64,000 nucleotides of DNA, from positions 620,001 through 684,000 of the forward strand of contig NZ_CP040781.1 in NCBI RefSeq assembly GCF_013463155.1. The letters run 5' to 3'. Positions 40,350-48,576 of the stretch are shown in pieces. The DNA is from Staphylococcus sp. 17KM0847 (GTDB lineage Bacteria > Bacillota > Bacilli > Staphylococcales > Staphylococcaceae). The position numbers and the translations under genes are program-made. Positions within the stretch are counted from its first letter, which is position 1, and every line of letters starts with the position of its first letter. Below the pieces are notes generated by a model. The model saw only the letters and a list, made by a program, of their open reading frames with translations, was not told where the DNA came from and did not search any database.

Positions 40350-41158
40350 TGGCAGACACAAGAGAACAAGTTGCTGAACAACAATCAAGTCGCAACGCAA
40401 ATAAAACAGTGACACTCATTATTAAACGCCAAAAAGACGAACAATCTCAGCCTTATGAAGAAAAGTTTGTCATTCCATATCGTGATAATATGAACGTTAT
40501 TGCGTGCTTAATGGAAATTCAGCGTAATCCGTACAATGATAAAGGGGAAAAAACAACGCCCGTAACATGGGATATGAACTGTTTGGAAGAAGTATGTGGT
40601 GCTTGTTCGATGGTGATTAATGGTCGAGCGCGTCAGTCATGTTCGGCGATTGTAGATCAGCTCGAACAGCCGATTCGTTTAGAACCTATGAGTACATTCC
40701 CTGTGATACGTGATTTACAAGTGGATCGTACACGCATGTTTGATAATTTGAAACGTATGAAAGCATGGGTACCGATTGATGGAACATACGATTTAGGTCC
40801 GGGACCGCGCATGCCAGAGAAAAAACGCCAAACAGCTTATGAATTATCAAAATGTATGACATGTGGTGTATGTTTAGAAGTGTGTCCAAACGTTACACGT
40901 AATAATAGTTTTGTTGGTGCGCAAGCTATCTCACAAGTACGTTTGTTTAACTTGCATCCAACGGGTTCTATGACGAAAGATGAACGTTTAAATGCATTAA
41001 TGGACATGGGAGGTTTACAAGCATGTGGTAACTCACAAAACTGTGTTCAAGCTTGTCCAAAAGGTATTCCTTTGACAACATCAATTGCTGCATTAAATCG
41101 TGAGACATCATTCCATATGTTTAAATCATTCTTTGGTTCAGATCATTTAGTTGACTAG
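40349..41158 (+). CDS. sdhB: Succinate dehydrogenase iron-sulfur subunit
   Basis: 269 residues. Ligands for the 2Fe-2S cluster in NCLEEVCGACSMVING and QSC, then CMTCGVCLEVCP and CGNSQNCVQACPKG for the 4Fe-4S and 3Fe-4S centres. It links the flavin in SdhA to the heme in SdhC. Confidence 0.96.
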   Translation: MADTREQVAEQQSSRNANKTVTLIIKRQKDEQSQPYEEKFVIPYRDNMNVIACLMEIQRNPYNDKGEKTTPVTWDMNCLEEVCGACSMVINGRARQSCSAIVDQLEQPIRLEPMSTFPVIRDLQVDRTRMFDNLKRMKAWVPIDGTYDLGPGPRMPEKKRQTAYELSKCMTCGVCLEVCPNVTRNNSFVGAQAISQVRLFNLHPTGSMTKDERLNALMDMGGLQACGNSQNCVQACPKGIPLTTSIAALNRETSFHMFKSFFGSDHLVD

Positions 41159-41165
41159 ATTATTG

Positions 41166-41210
41166 AAAAGCAAGGTTAGTGTAGAAGTAGAAGCACTAAC
41201 CTTGCTTTTT
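41166..41210 (+). terminator. Terminator of sdhCAB
   Basis: AAAAGCAAGGTTAGTG with CACTAACCTTGCTTTT, a 16-bp stem, and a T run. Confidence 0.88.
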
Positions 41211-41300
41211 AGTTACCTGTTTCAATTCCAACTTTCTAGATGTCATCTACTGTACATGATAAAATAAAGTTTAAGAAACTTATAGGATAGGATGAAGACC

Positions 41301-42098
41301 ATGGAAAGACCAATAGGTGTAATGGATTCAGGTGTAGGAGGTCTTACTGTTGCAAAAGAGATTATGCGACAGTTACCCAATGAAACGATATATTATTTGG
41401 GTGATGTAAGCCGATGTCCATATGGCCCAAGAAGCCCCGAAGAAGTGAAAAAGTTTACCATTCAGATGGCACAGTATTTGACACAATTTGATATTAAAAT
41501 GCTAGTGATTGCTTGTAATACAGCTACTGCGGTGGCATTGGAATCTTTACAACAACAGCTAAAAATACCGGTTATTGGCGTTATTGAACCCGGCGCACGC
41601 ACGGCTATTATGACAACTCAAAATCAAAAAGTACTTGTACTTGGAACAGAAGGGACAATAAAGTCAGAAGCGTATCGTCATCAAATCACTCGAATTAACC
41701 CACATGTAGAAGTACGAGGGATAGCATGTCCAGCATTTGCGCCACTTGTGGAAGAAATGAAGTATAAAGATCCCACGGTGACGAACATTATCATACACCA
41801 AACATTAAAGCAGTGGCGGCAATCTGATGCGGATACAGTGATATTAGGTTGTACGCATTATCCATTATTATATCAACCTATTAATGATTATTTTGATAAG
41901 CAAAAAGCAGTTATTTCATCAGGGCTTGAAACAGCACGTGAAGTCAGTGCACTTTTAACATTTAGTCATGAACATGCACATTATACACCTCGACCTAAAC
42001 ATCGCTTTTTTGCGAATGGAGAAGTCCATCATATGACATACATTATTAAAGAATGGCTAAATATGAATATAGAAGTTGAGCGAATTGTTTTGACATAG
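41301..42098 (+). CDS. murI: Glutamate racemase
   Basis: 265 residues from the ATG at 41301 (AGGATGAAG upstream; an ATG at 41292 is possible). Signature [15 protein letters not shown] and both catalytic Cys blocks, VIACNTATA and ILGCTHYP. It makes D-glutamate for peptidoglycan. Followed at 13 nt by rdgB. Confidence 0.95.
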   Translation: MERPIGVMDSGVGGLTVAKEIMRQLPNETIYYLGDVSRCPYGPRSPEEVKKFTIQMAQYLTQFDIKMLVIACNTATAVALESLQQQLKIPVIGVIEPGARTAIMTTQNQKVLVLGTEGTIKSEAYRHQITRINPHVEVRGIACPAFAPLVEEMKYKDPTVTNIIIHQTLKQWRQSDADTVILGCTHYPLLYQPINDYFDKQKAVISSGLETAREVSALLTFSHEHAHYTPRPKHRFFANGEVHHMTYIIKEWLNMNIEVERIVLT

Positions 42099-42111
42099 GA
42101 GGAAAGAGAAG

Positions 42112-42696
42112 ATGGCAGATATTGTAATTGCTTCAGGAAATAAAGGGAAAATTAATGATTTTAAAGTTATTTTTTCAGATGATAATGTGATTGGAATTAA
42201 TGAATTGATACAGGACTTTGACGTAGATGAAACTGGAACAACATTTGAAGAAAATGCAAAGCTTAAATCTGAAGCCGCAGCAAGATTGTTAGGTAAACGT
42301 GTTATAGCCGATGATAGTGGGCTAGAAGTTAAAGCATTAAATGGTGAACCCGGCGTTTATTCTGCACGTTACGCAGGAGAAACAAAAAATGATGAAGCTA
42401 ATATTGATAAAGTATTGGAAAAGTTAGGAGATCACACAGAGCGTGACGCACGTTTTGTTTGCGTTATTAGTATGACAGATGTTGATGGACATACACATAC
42501 ATTTAAAGGCACCATTGAAGGTGAAATCACATTAAATCGTATTGGTGAAAATGGTTTTGGTTACGATCCTATTTTTTATATTCCTGAAAAAAGTAAAACG
42601 ATGGCACAATTAACGCCTGAAGAAAAAGCAGAGTTGAGTCACAGAGGTAAAGCTATTGAGCAATTACGTGCATTTATTGAAGGTGATCATATATGA
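42112..42696 (+). CDS. rdgB: XTP/dITP diphosphatase (RdgB/HAM1 family)
   Basis: 194 residues beginning IVIASGNKGKINDFK, with ENAKLKSEAAA, DDSGLEV and GFGYDPIF, the conserved blocks of the family. It removes deaminated purine triphosphates such as dITP and XTP. Overlaps the next gene by 4 nt (ATGA). Confidence 0.94.
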   Translation: MADIVIASGNKGKINDFKVIFSDDNVIGINELIQDFDVDETGTTFEENAKLKSEAAARLLGKRVIADDSGLEVKALNGEPGVYSARYAGETKNDEANIDKVLEKLGDHTERDARFVCVISMTDVDGHTHTFKGTIEGEITLNRIGENGFGYDPIFYIPEKSKTMAQLTPEEKAELSHRGKAIEQLRAFIEGDHI

Positions 42697-43193
42697 AAAA
42701 ATTTATTATTGTCAGCGATAATCATTCAGAAGCAGGTATTTTGTATGATGTTTATACACAACATAATGATGCAGATGCTTTCTTTCATCTAGGAGACTCG
42801 GAATTTGAATATCATGATACAGAATTAAGTTTATATCAACGTGTGAAAGGTAATATGGATTTTTATCCAGAGTTTTTAGAAAGTGATATCGCACATTTTG
42901 ACGATATTCATATATTTTTTACACATGGCCATTTGTTTGGTGTCAATACATCAAGAGCAGAACTTGTAAATCAAGCACTACATCATGGTGCGCAAATTGC
43001 TTTATATGGTCACACACATATCGCAAAATATGAAAAAATTAAAGGGGTACATGTTATTAATCCAGGTAGCATTTCTCAATCTCGTAGTAACCTTGAAGAG
43101 ACATATGCTGAACTTAAATTAGGCGAAGAAAATGTTATTCATTTTAGAAACAGAAATCACCAAATCATTCAAAGCATCATAATAGATGAATAA
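42693..43193 (+). CDS. YfcE/MJ0936-type metallophosphoesterase
   Basis: 166 residues. Metal ligand motifs in order: SDNH, HLGDSE, GNMD, THGH and YGHTH. A small calcineurin-like phosphodiesterase, probably on nucleotides or other small phosphodiesters; the substrate is unknown. End of the murI-rdgB operon. Confidence 0.9.
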   Translation: MKKFIIVSDNHSEAGILYDVYTQHNDADAFFHLGDSEFEYHDTELSLYQRVKGNMDFYPEFLESDIAHFDDIHIFFTHGHLFGVNTSRAELVNQALHHGAQIALYGHTHIAKYEKIKGVHVINPGSISQSRSNLEETYAELKLGEENVIHFRNRNHQIIQSIIIDE

Positions 43194-43232
43194 AGTTTAT
43201 AGTTATTATTTGATAATAAAAAATAAAATGTT

Positions 43233-43277
43233 AAAGGACAATTAGGCATTCAATTCAATGCTTAATTGTCCTTTTTA
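43233..43277 (+). terminator. Terminator after the murI operon
   Basis: AAAGGACAATTAGGCATT with AATGCTTAATTGTCCTTT, then TTTAAT. Confidence 0.85.
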
Positions 43278-43290
43278 ATATGGTATTATA

Positions 43291-43320
43291 ACATTTAAGT
43301 ATAAAAAACAATAAGTTACG
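43291..43320 (+). promoter_or_regulatory. AgrA-like direct repeat upstream of the first psm-beta gene
   Basis: ACATTTAAG, 12 nt, TAAGTTACG. The S. aureus AgrA site is a pair of roughly (A/T)(A/C)(A/C)GTTN(A/G)(T/G) units 12-13 nt apart; each unit here deviates at one position. The spacing is exact, and AgrA directly drives psm promoters in S. aureus (known). Confidence 0.45.
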
Positions 43321-43388
43321 TCATTTTTATAAAATAGTAAATGAGTGGTGTTAAGATATAGATAACAAATCAAAGGAAGGTGTTAAAA

Positions 43389-43526
43389 ATGAAAGAATTA
43401 TTTGAATCAATTAGTGGCATCGTTACTTCAGCAATCAACCATGATTGGACAGAATTAGGAACATCAATTGTAGGTACAGTAGAACAAGGCATCGGTTTAT
43501 TAACAAGCATCTTAGGTTTAGGTTAG
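43389..43526 (+). CDS. Beta-class phenol-soluble modulin
   Basis: A 45-residue peptide MKELFESISGIVTSAINHDW and so on, ending GLLTSILGLG. The length, acidic amphipathic N-terminal helix, and the AINxDWxxLGTSIVxxVExGxGLL pattern are those of PSM-beta peptides. No signal peptide, as expected for export by the Pmt ABC transporter. SD AAAGGAAGGTG. A second PSM gene follows 34 nt later on the same transcript. The psm-beta place between yfcE and bshC is shared with S. aureus. Confidence 0.9.
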   Translation: MKELFESISGIVTSAINHDWTELGTSIVGTVEQGIGLLTSILGLG

Positions 43527-43560
43527 AAGAAAATAAAGTTCAATGATGGAGGTGGACAGT

Positions 43561-43623
43561 ATGTTTATTTTCAACCTAATTAAAAAAGCAATCGAATTTT
43601 TTAAAGGTTTATTTAACAAATAA
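43561..43623 (+). CDS. Short PSM (epsilon/alpha-like peptide)
   Basis: A 20-residue peptide starting MFIFNLIKKAIEFFKGLF and ending NK: strongly amphipathic and positively charged, like S. epidermidis PSM-epsilon and related cytolytic PSMs. GGAGGTGG is 5 nt before the ATG. Such a small peptide would be skipped by most gene finders. Confidence 0.85.
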   Translation: MFIFNLIKKAIEFFKGLFNK

Positions 43624-43637
43624 TAAATAAAAGTCTA

Positions 43638-43680
43638 ACAAGCAAGTGTACTCATTAAAGAGGCACTTGCTTGTTGCTTT
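43638..43680 (+). terminator. Terminator of the psm pair
   Basis: AACAAGCAAGTG with CACTTGCTTGTT, followed by GCTTTTATA. Confidence 0.82.
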
Positions 43681-43844
43681 TATAAATCTCAAATGTCTAT
43701 TTATAGGAGAAATGAAAATTTTGATAAGGATGATGAATGTTATTTCATTTTTTAAATACAAGTTATAGTGTTACTAGGGGTTTAATACTATGTAAATTTA
43801 ATTATAAATCATACAATATTAATAGCTTACATACTTTTTGGCAT

Positions 43845-43906
43845 AAAAGAGCGAGAACATCCTAGTATAGCATTGCTATATTTACCGATGTAACAGCTCT
43901 TTTTTT
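43845..43906 (+). other. Three-part terminator-like hairpin upstream of an MFS gene
   Basis: AAAAGAGC pairs with GCTCTTTT, ACATC with GATGT, and an apical TATAGCA-T-TGCTATA stem closes the structure; TTTTTTT follows. No gene ends just upstream (the psm terminator is 170 nt before), so it belongs to a separate leader or small RNA. The rest of 43681-44076 is AT-rich with no ORF of note. Confidence 0.55.
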
Positions 43907-44076
43907 ATGTATGCTTGATGATGATATAAATATAGAATTGGATTAGATGTTATATGTAATATTTAAAATTGTTTAAAACTGTTAAAGTGCAGTATGAAAA
44001 TTGGAAAGTTTGTCAATGCATGTCTCCTTTATACACATTAAACTTAGAATGAAAGTAAATTAAAGGAGCAATTGTT

Positions 44077-45285
44077 ATGAATAACAGTAAAGTCAATAGT
44101 CATTATTGGATGAAACTTGTTGCAGTCTTTACATTAGGATGGTTAGTGATTTATGCGGCACGTACAATATTAAACCCTATAATGGGCGATATCAAAACAG
44201 AATTCACTTTAAATAATGCGCAATTAGGCCTAATTATGAGTTTGTTTTTTATTGGTTATACAATTACACAAATTCCATCAGGTATTATGGGTGATAAAAT
44301 TGGGCGTAAAAAAATATTATTGCCGAGTTTTTTAATTTTTGGTCTCTTCATGGTTATTACGGGTTTGATGCCAAGTTATTTCTTATTTGTCATAGCATGG
44401 GTTATCGTAGGTTTAGCCCAGGGGATGTTTTATGGTCCACAGTATGCATTATCTTCAGAAGCTATACCAGAAAAAAATATTACATTGGGTAGTGCGTTAA
44501 TCAATAGTGGTATGGCTTTTGGAACATCAATTGGTTATTTTATTTCAAGTATTACAGTTTCTGAGATGGGCATGAGTTGGAGAATGCCATTTTATATTAT
44601 GGCCGTTCCAATTCTTATCGTAGCATTTTTAATGTATAAAGTTATTAAAGAACGTCCACTAAAACAAGTACAACAAGATGAAAGCATGGAGCCTTTTAGA
44701 ATATCTGCTTTATTTAAAAATAGGAATTTAATTTTAGCTTATATTATTATATTCTGCTCTATTTATGGATTTTTTATGATTATTACTTGGTTACCTTATT
44801 ATTTAGAATCAGAGCGAGGAATTAACGGTGCACAAGTTGCTTTTGTTGCCTCACTTGTACCGTGGGCAGCTATTCCGGGTTCATTATTCTTTAGTTGGCT
44901 GTCAGATAAATTAGGTCGTAGAAAACCCGTGTTAATGATTATGTTACCGTTAGCATTTGTTTTTACGGCTTCCATAGTGTTTTTTGATAATTTAGCTATT
45001 CTCTACATAGCATTAATAGGGTATGGTATAGTCGGCAAAATTAGCACCAATCCCGTTTTAATTGCTGTTGTTGCAGATAATGCACCAAGAAATGCTTTAG
45101 GCACATCATTTAGTGTATATAATTTCATTGGTATGAGTGCTTCAATTTTAGCACCATACATCACAGGGTTTTTAACAGATTTGACAGGATCAATGGCAGT
45201 AGGGTTTTATCTTGCGGCATTATTACTTATTGTTGGATTTGTAGCATCATTAATGTTAAGAGAAAAAGGTAAAACAGTAAGATAG
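44077..45285 (+). CDS. MFS transporter, anion:cation symporter type
   Basis: 402 residues, 12 hydrophobic helices. The MFS loop motif GDKIGRKK follows helix 2 and its repeat DKLGRRKP appears in the second half; the segment RTILNPIMGDIKTEFTL resembles the anion:cation symporter (ACS) branch, which carries organic anions such as hexuronates, phthalate or glycerol-phosphate-like solutes. The substrate cannot be told. SD AAAGGAG. Alone between terminators. Confidence 0.8.
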   Translation: MNNSKVNSHYWMKLVAVFTLGWLVIYAARTILNPIMGDIKTEFTLNNAQLGLIMSLFFIGYTITQIPSGIMGDKIGRKKILLPSFLIFGLFMVITGLMPSYFLFVIAWVIVGLAQGMFYGPQYALSSEAIPEKNITLGSALINSGMAFGTSIGYFISSITVSEMGMSWRMPFYIMAVPILIVAFLMYKVIKERPLKQVQQDESMEPFRISALFKNRNLILAYIIIFCSIYGFFMIITWLPYYLESERGINGAQVAFVASLVPWAAIPGSLFFSWLSDKLGRRKPVLMIMLPLAFVFTASIVFFDNLAILYIALIGYGIVGKISTNPVLIAVVADNAPRNALGTSFSVYNFIGMSASILAPYITGFLTDLTGSMAVGFYLAALLLIVGFVASLMLREKGKTVR

Positions 45286-45408
45286 TAATAATTAATTATT
45301 GTTTATAAAATAATAATGGATTCTCATTTATTGAAGATAAAACTATAAGTTCTTTTTAGTCAATTAATGTGTTCTTAGAATTGTAAGTTAATACGTTTAA
45401 AACTGTAG

Positions 45409-45450
45409 AGTGGCGTGTATGCTTATAAAAGTTACACACCACTTTATTTT
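45409..45450. terminator. Bidirectional terminator between the MFS and VOC genes
   Basis: AGTGGCGTGTA pairs with TACACACCACT (one mismatch), followed by TTATTTTT on the plus strand. Confidence 0.7.
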
Positions 45451-45461
45451 TATAAACGTTA

Positions 45462-45908
45462 TTACTTCATTTTTTCAACATCGTTGCCATGCAGCATCCA
45501 TCTTACACCGTACTTATCTGTAAAAACACCCATTTTCCCACCCCAAAATTGTGTTTCAAAAGGTAATTCGATGGTGATTGTATCATGTGTTTTAATACGT
45601 TCATACAATGTTTCGATTTCATCAGCATCTTTTTGATTATGTATATCATAATCAAGCATCAATGAAATGGCCCCATTTAATAGATCGGGTTTACCAAAAG
45701 AATCAGAGGCATGGAGCTTTGCACCACCGATAACAAATTCAGAATGCATCGTAGCATTTTCTGCTTGAATTTCATCCAAACCAAAATGGCTTGCCTGTTC
45801 TTTTGATACAGGTAAACGTTTAATGTCGGTTGCACCAAATACAGTTTTATAATATTCTAAAGCCTCTTTTGTATTATTAAATGATAAATAGGGATAAAGT
45901 GTAGTCAT
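45462..45908 (-). CDS. PhnB-like VOC (glyoxalase fold) protein
   Basis: 148 residues from the ATG at 45908, with AAAAGGAGA upstream. The two halves follow the PhnB pattern: YPYLSFNNTKEALEYYKTVF, then LHASDS, and the end FGGKxGxFxDxxGVRWML-like FWGGKMGVFTDKYGVRWML. Homologues are metal-binding dimers, often annotated as 3-demethylubiquinone methyltransferase-like or glyoxalase-like; the reaction is not known. Confidence 0.83.
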   Translation of the reverse strand: MTTLYPYLSFNNTKEALEYYKTVFGATDIKRLPVSKEQASHFGLDEIQAENATMHSEFVIGGAKLHASDSFGKPDLLNGAISLMLDYDIHNQKDADEIETLYERIKTHDTITIELPFETQFWGGKMGVFTDKYGVRWMLHGNDVEKMK

Positions 45909-46145
45909 AGTATGTATCTCCTTTTTGTAATTTCCTTTTACATTTTCTTTTAATTTAAAGAATATGTCAAACAACTATTTAAGAGGATAATACAACAATT
46001 CAAATGATAGAGCATCTTTATCAGTTTTAGATGTAATATAATTCTATTTATAATTATTGACTACCGTGTTATTAATTCTTTATGTTAAAAGAGTATAATA
46101 TTTCTCGCTATGTATTAAAAGTGCATAATTTTTTGGGTTACAATG

Positions 46146-46174
46146 TTGATTTATTGATTATGATTAGATATAAT
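46146..46174 (+). promoter_or_regulatory. Promoter of the tRNA-Arg gene
   Basis: TTGATT (46146-46151), 17 nt, TATAAT (46169-46174), ending 17 nt before the mature tRNA. The preceding 45975-46145 has no gene. Confidence 0.7.
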
Positions 46175-46191
46175 AAATTTTGTGTTAAAAA

Positions 46192-46265
46192 GTCCTGGTA
46201 GCTCAGCTGGATAGAGCAATGGCCTTCTAAGCCATCGGTCGGGGGTTCGAATCCCTCCCAGGACG
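46192..46265 (+). tRNA. tRNA-Arg (anticodon TCT)
   Basis: A 74-nt cloverleaf. Acceptor stem GTCCTGG/CCAGGAC with discriminator G, D-arm GCTCAGCTGGATAGAGC, anticodon stem ATGGC/GCCAT with loop CTTCTAA (anticodon TCT, reading AGA), T-arm CGGGGGTTCGAATCCCTCC. CCA is not encoded. Its 3' end is the likely integration site of the adjacent element. Confidence 0.96.
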
Positions 46266-46272
46266 TTCAACT

Positions 46273-46321
46273 ACGTTGATATATCAACGTTTAGAGCTTG
46301 CAAGTGTCAAATAAGTGTCAA
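46273..46321. repeat. Palindrome and 9-bp direct repeats next to the tRNA 3' end
   Basis: ACGTTGATATATCAACGT (46273-46290) is a perfect palindrome; AAGTGTCAA occurs at 46302-46310 and again at 46313-46321. They lie between the tRNA and the integrase stop codon, where an integrase would bind arm-type sites; the palindrome may also end tRNA transcription. Confidence 0.5.
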
Positions 46322-47364
46322 GAAAATAATTCTCTGACACGTTGACCTTGCATTTTTTTATGCTCATCGAGAAGATGAGTATAGATTTCTAAAGTTATCG
46401 CAATGTTTGCATGACCTAATCTTTTGCTAATGTATTCAATTGGAATACCCTTGCTGATTAAATATGACGCGTGTGTATGTCTTAAAGCATACGGTGTTAC
46501 TTCTTCGTATATGTTAAATTGTACCTTCAACTTTTTAAAAATCTTGTTAACGGCTGTATGTGAAAGCATAAAGATTTTGCCATCACTTCTCTTTGGGGGT
46601 TTTAGTAAATGTTTATTTATTAGAATGATATACTTTTTTGATATTTCTACAATTCTGTCTGCGTTTTCGGTTTTGGTACCGTACAAATGGATTGTGTTGT
46701 CTTTTAGGCTTATGTCGTCATACTTTAATTGATTAACTTCTGAAAAACGAGCACCAGTTATGCCAAGTAAATAAAGTAGAATGGAGCTTTTCTCGTGTTT
46801 ATTTTTAAGATAGTTCAATAATGTTTCGTACTGATCGATAGTCATGTACTTTGCTTGCTCTTTTTTTGCCACTTTAGTCCCTTTAAAATTAACTTTGTAA
46901 GTGGGGGCCTTTTTTAAATAACCATCATAAACAGCGTCCTCTAAACAAGCTCTCAGCAAGTTATTTACCTTTCTTACCGTTTCGGTCGTTCTGCCTTCCG
47001 AATAGCTAGTAATGAATTTTTGGTATTCCGTTCGAGTAATGTCTTTAATTTTAATCTGCTCTCCAAAATGTTGTAGAAATAAAAACAATGCTCGATTATA
47101 CCAATAAATTTGTTTTTTTTGATAATGTAAATTTGTTATTTACTTCTAGCCACTCATTATAATAGTCTGAAAAAGTCTTATTGTCTTCGATGAAATTACC
47201 ATCTTCCAACTCACGAATAAGTTGTTGTGCTGCATTGGTTGCTTCTGCTTTAGTTTTGAAACCAGACTTTCTCTTTTTGCCAGATTTAAAAGAGGGATGT
47301 TTAACATCATACTGCCAACTAGCTGATTTTTATTTTTCCTTTTTGATACTGTGAACGAAGCCAT
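46318..47364 (-). pseudogene. Tyrosine integrase gene with two frameshifts
   Basis: The gene begins at 47364 (MASFTVSKRKNKN after AAAGGAGTG), then continues in a different frame as SASWQYDVKHPSFKSGKKRK through LEVNNKFTLSKK, and after a run of eight A residues shifts again to IYWYNRALFLFLQHFG. The remaining 256-codon frame holds the core-binding part and the whole catalytic domain, with Arg of GARFSEV, HTxxS region ALRHTHASYL, the His of LGHANI and the nucleophile Tyr of EIYTHL. The order is typical of integrases of phages and islands inserted in tRNA genes. As read, it cannot make the full protein. Confidence 0.82.
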
Positions 47365-47452
47365 GTGTATCACTCCTTTGAAATGAGAACGTATGTTCTG
47401 ATTGCATTTTAAAAATATATAGGGTAGGCGGGCTACCCAGTATATTTTTAAA

Positions 47453-47806
47453 TTATGCATCTGTATTTTTTTTCATTATGTTTAAATCGGTCAATATTTT
47501 TTCAGTGAATTCAATATCTTGATAGTTGATTAAGAGTTGTTCTGTTTGTGCAAGAAATTTATCCGTTTCTTCTTTAACTGAAATGTTGAAGTCTTCTAAA
47601 TCTTCAAGTTCTGTGCCAAGGTGGATCAACTCGATGATAGACTGATCAACATCTAGTTTTTCTAATTCTAATATTGTATGAGGCGTAAAAAATACATGTT
47701 CTGCATTTTCAATGCTGATTAATCCCTTATTTATTTGAGAAAATAAACCTTGCATTATAATTAATGCAAATTTTTCTACTTCTCTGGTATTTTCAAATAG
47801 AATCAT
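47453..47806 (-). CDS. Small acidic cytosolic protein, possible immunity partner
   Basis: 117 residues, predicted helical, acidic (about twice as many Asp/Glu as Lys/Arg), no signal or membrane segment. It begins 3 nt after the stop of a secreted protein gene. A secreted-protein gene followed at once by a small acidic cytosolic one is the usual layout of effector-immunity pairs. I faintly recognise a DUF3969-like pattern (VEKFALIIMQGLF...LISIENAEHVFFTP) but am not sure. The role is inference. Confidence 0.5.
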   Translation of the reverse strand: MILFENTREVEKFALIIMQGLFSQINKGLISIENAEHVFFTPHTILELEKLDVDQSIIELIHLGTELEDLEDFNISVKEETDKFLAQTEQLLINYQDIEFTEKILTDLNIMKKNTDA

Positions 47807-47809
47807 TTT

Positions 47810-48283
47810 TTAATTACTCCATCCATTTTTGGTTTTAACATTATAGACAAGACCTGACTTACTTTGGAAATAGTGAACAGAAACCTTTTTCCCATTTACA
47901 TAACCGTCTTTGTAAACCTTTACCCATTTACCACCTTCTATTTTTCTTAAGTCATTTAATAGTAGTTTGTTTTTAACTACATGATGTGTTGTTTTACCTT
48001 TTGCAGCTTTGAATCCTTTGGGATACTTTGGTGCATACTTAATACTTTTGTACAATGTTTTCCCGTTTTTTATTATATATTTGACTAGAGGGGCAATTGA
48101 TCTAGTTTGAATATTATTTTCTTCTACGTAATATTCTGACATAGAATCCATTTCATAGTCATTAATATATGGGTTTTCATAACCAATTGAATCTATACTT
48201 TCTTCTTCATAAGCTGAAACAGGTGAAATTACAAAGGTAAAAGCAAATATAACTGTTAAAAAGATGATGAATTTATTTTTCAT
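47810..48283 (-). CDS. Secreted protein with compact C-terminal module, possible toxin
   Basis: 157 residues. A clear signal peptide (MKNKFIIFLTVIFAFTFVIS, cleavage likely after VSA near residue 24), an acidic low-complexity stretch to about residue 60, then a basic C-terminal part with KGKTTHHVVKNKLLLNDLRK and VHYFQSKSGLVYNVKTKNGW. A short basic end domain with conserved-looking His and Lys behind an acidic leader resembles small secreted effectors. I do not recognise the family. The next gene could be its protector. Confidence 0.55.
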   Translation of the reverse strand: MKNKFIIFLTVIFAFTFVISPVSAYEEESIDSIGYENPYINDYEMDSMSEYYVEENNIQTRSIAPLVKYIIKNGKTLYKSIKYAPKYPKGFKAAKGKTTHHVVKNKLLLNDLRKIEGGKWVKVYKDGYVNGKKVSVHYFQSKSGLVYNVKTKNGWSN

Positions 48284-48308
48284 AGTTTAAGTCCGCCTTT
48301 TATATACA

Positions 48309-48576
48309 TTAATTTGGTTGAATTTCATAGATGTATCGTTTGCTAGATAAAGATGTTAAAGGTTGGAATTCTAGTTCTATCTTTTTAAATTCCCCATTAA
48401 TCGCAAATCCTGCAGAGCCACTGATTTCTCTTCCGGGAGATAAAGAATTAAGTAGTTGGTCATTAATTGGGTACGATTTAGCCTGTTTACCATCAACGTA
48501 TACTTTGACGTCTCCGCCAACAGGAATCTCTTCATCAGAATTGTTTTTTACAGTCATGTCCACTTTAAGAACTTTT
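48309..48576 (-). pseudogene. C-terminal fragment of a surface or lipoprotein-like domain, truncated by ISL3
   Basis: About 88 codons are left, reading KVDMTVKNNSDEEIPVGGDV and ending YIYEIQP: an all-beta domain like the DUF4352/DUF5067-type immunoglobulin-like folds of Gram-positive lipoproteins. The frame is cut upstream by the ISL3 left end at 48577, so signal and lipobox are missing. Confidence 0.55.

Noticed and set aside
46424..46732. A plus-strand frame of about 100 codons over the integrase
   Set aside because: It is antisense to the conserved catalytic domain of the integrase and has no SD.
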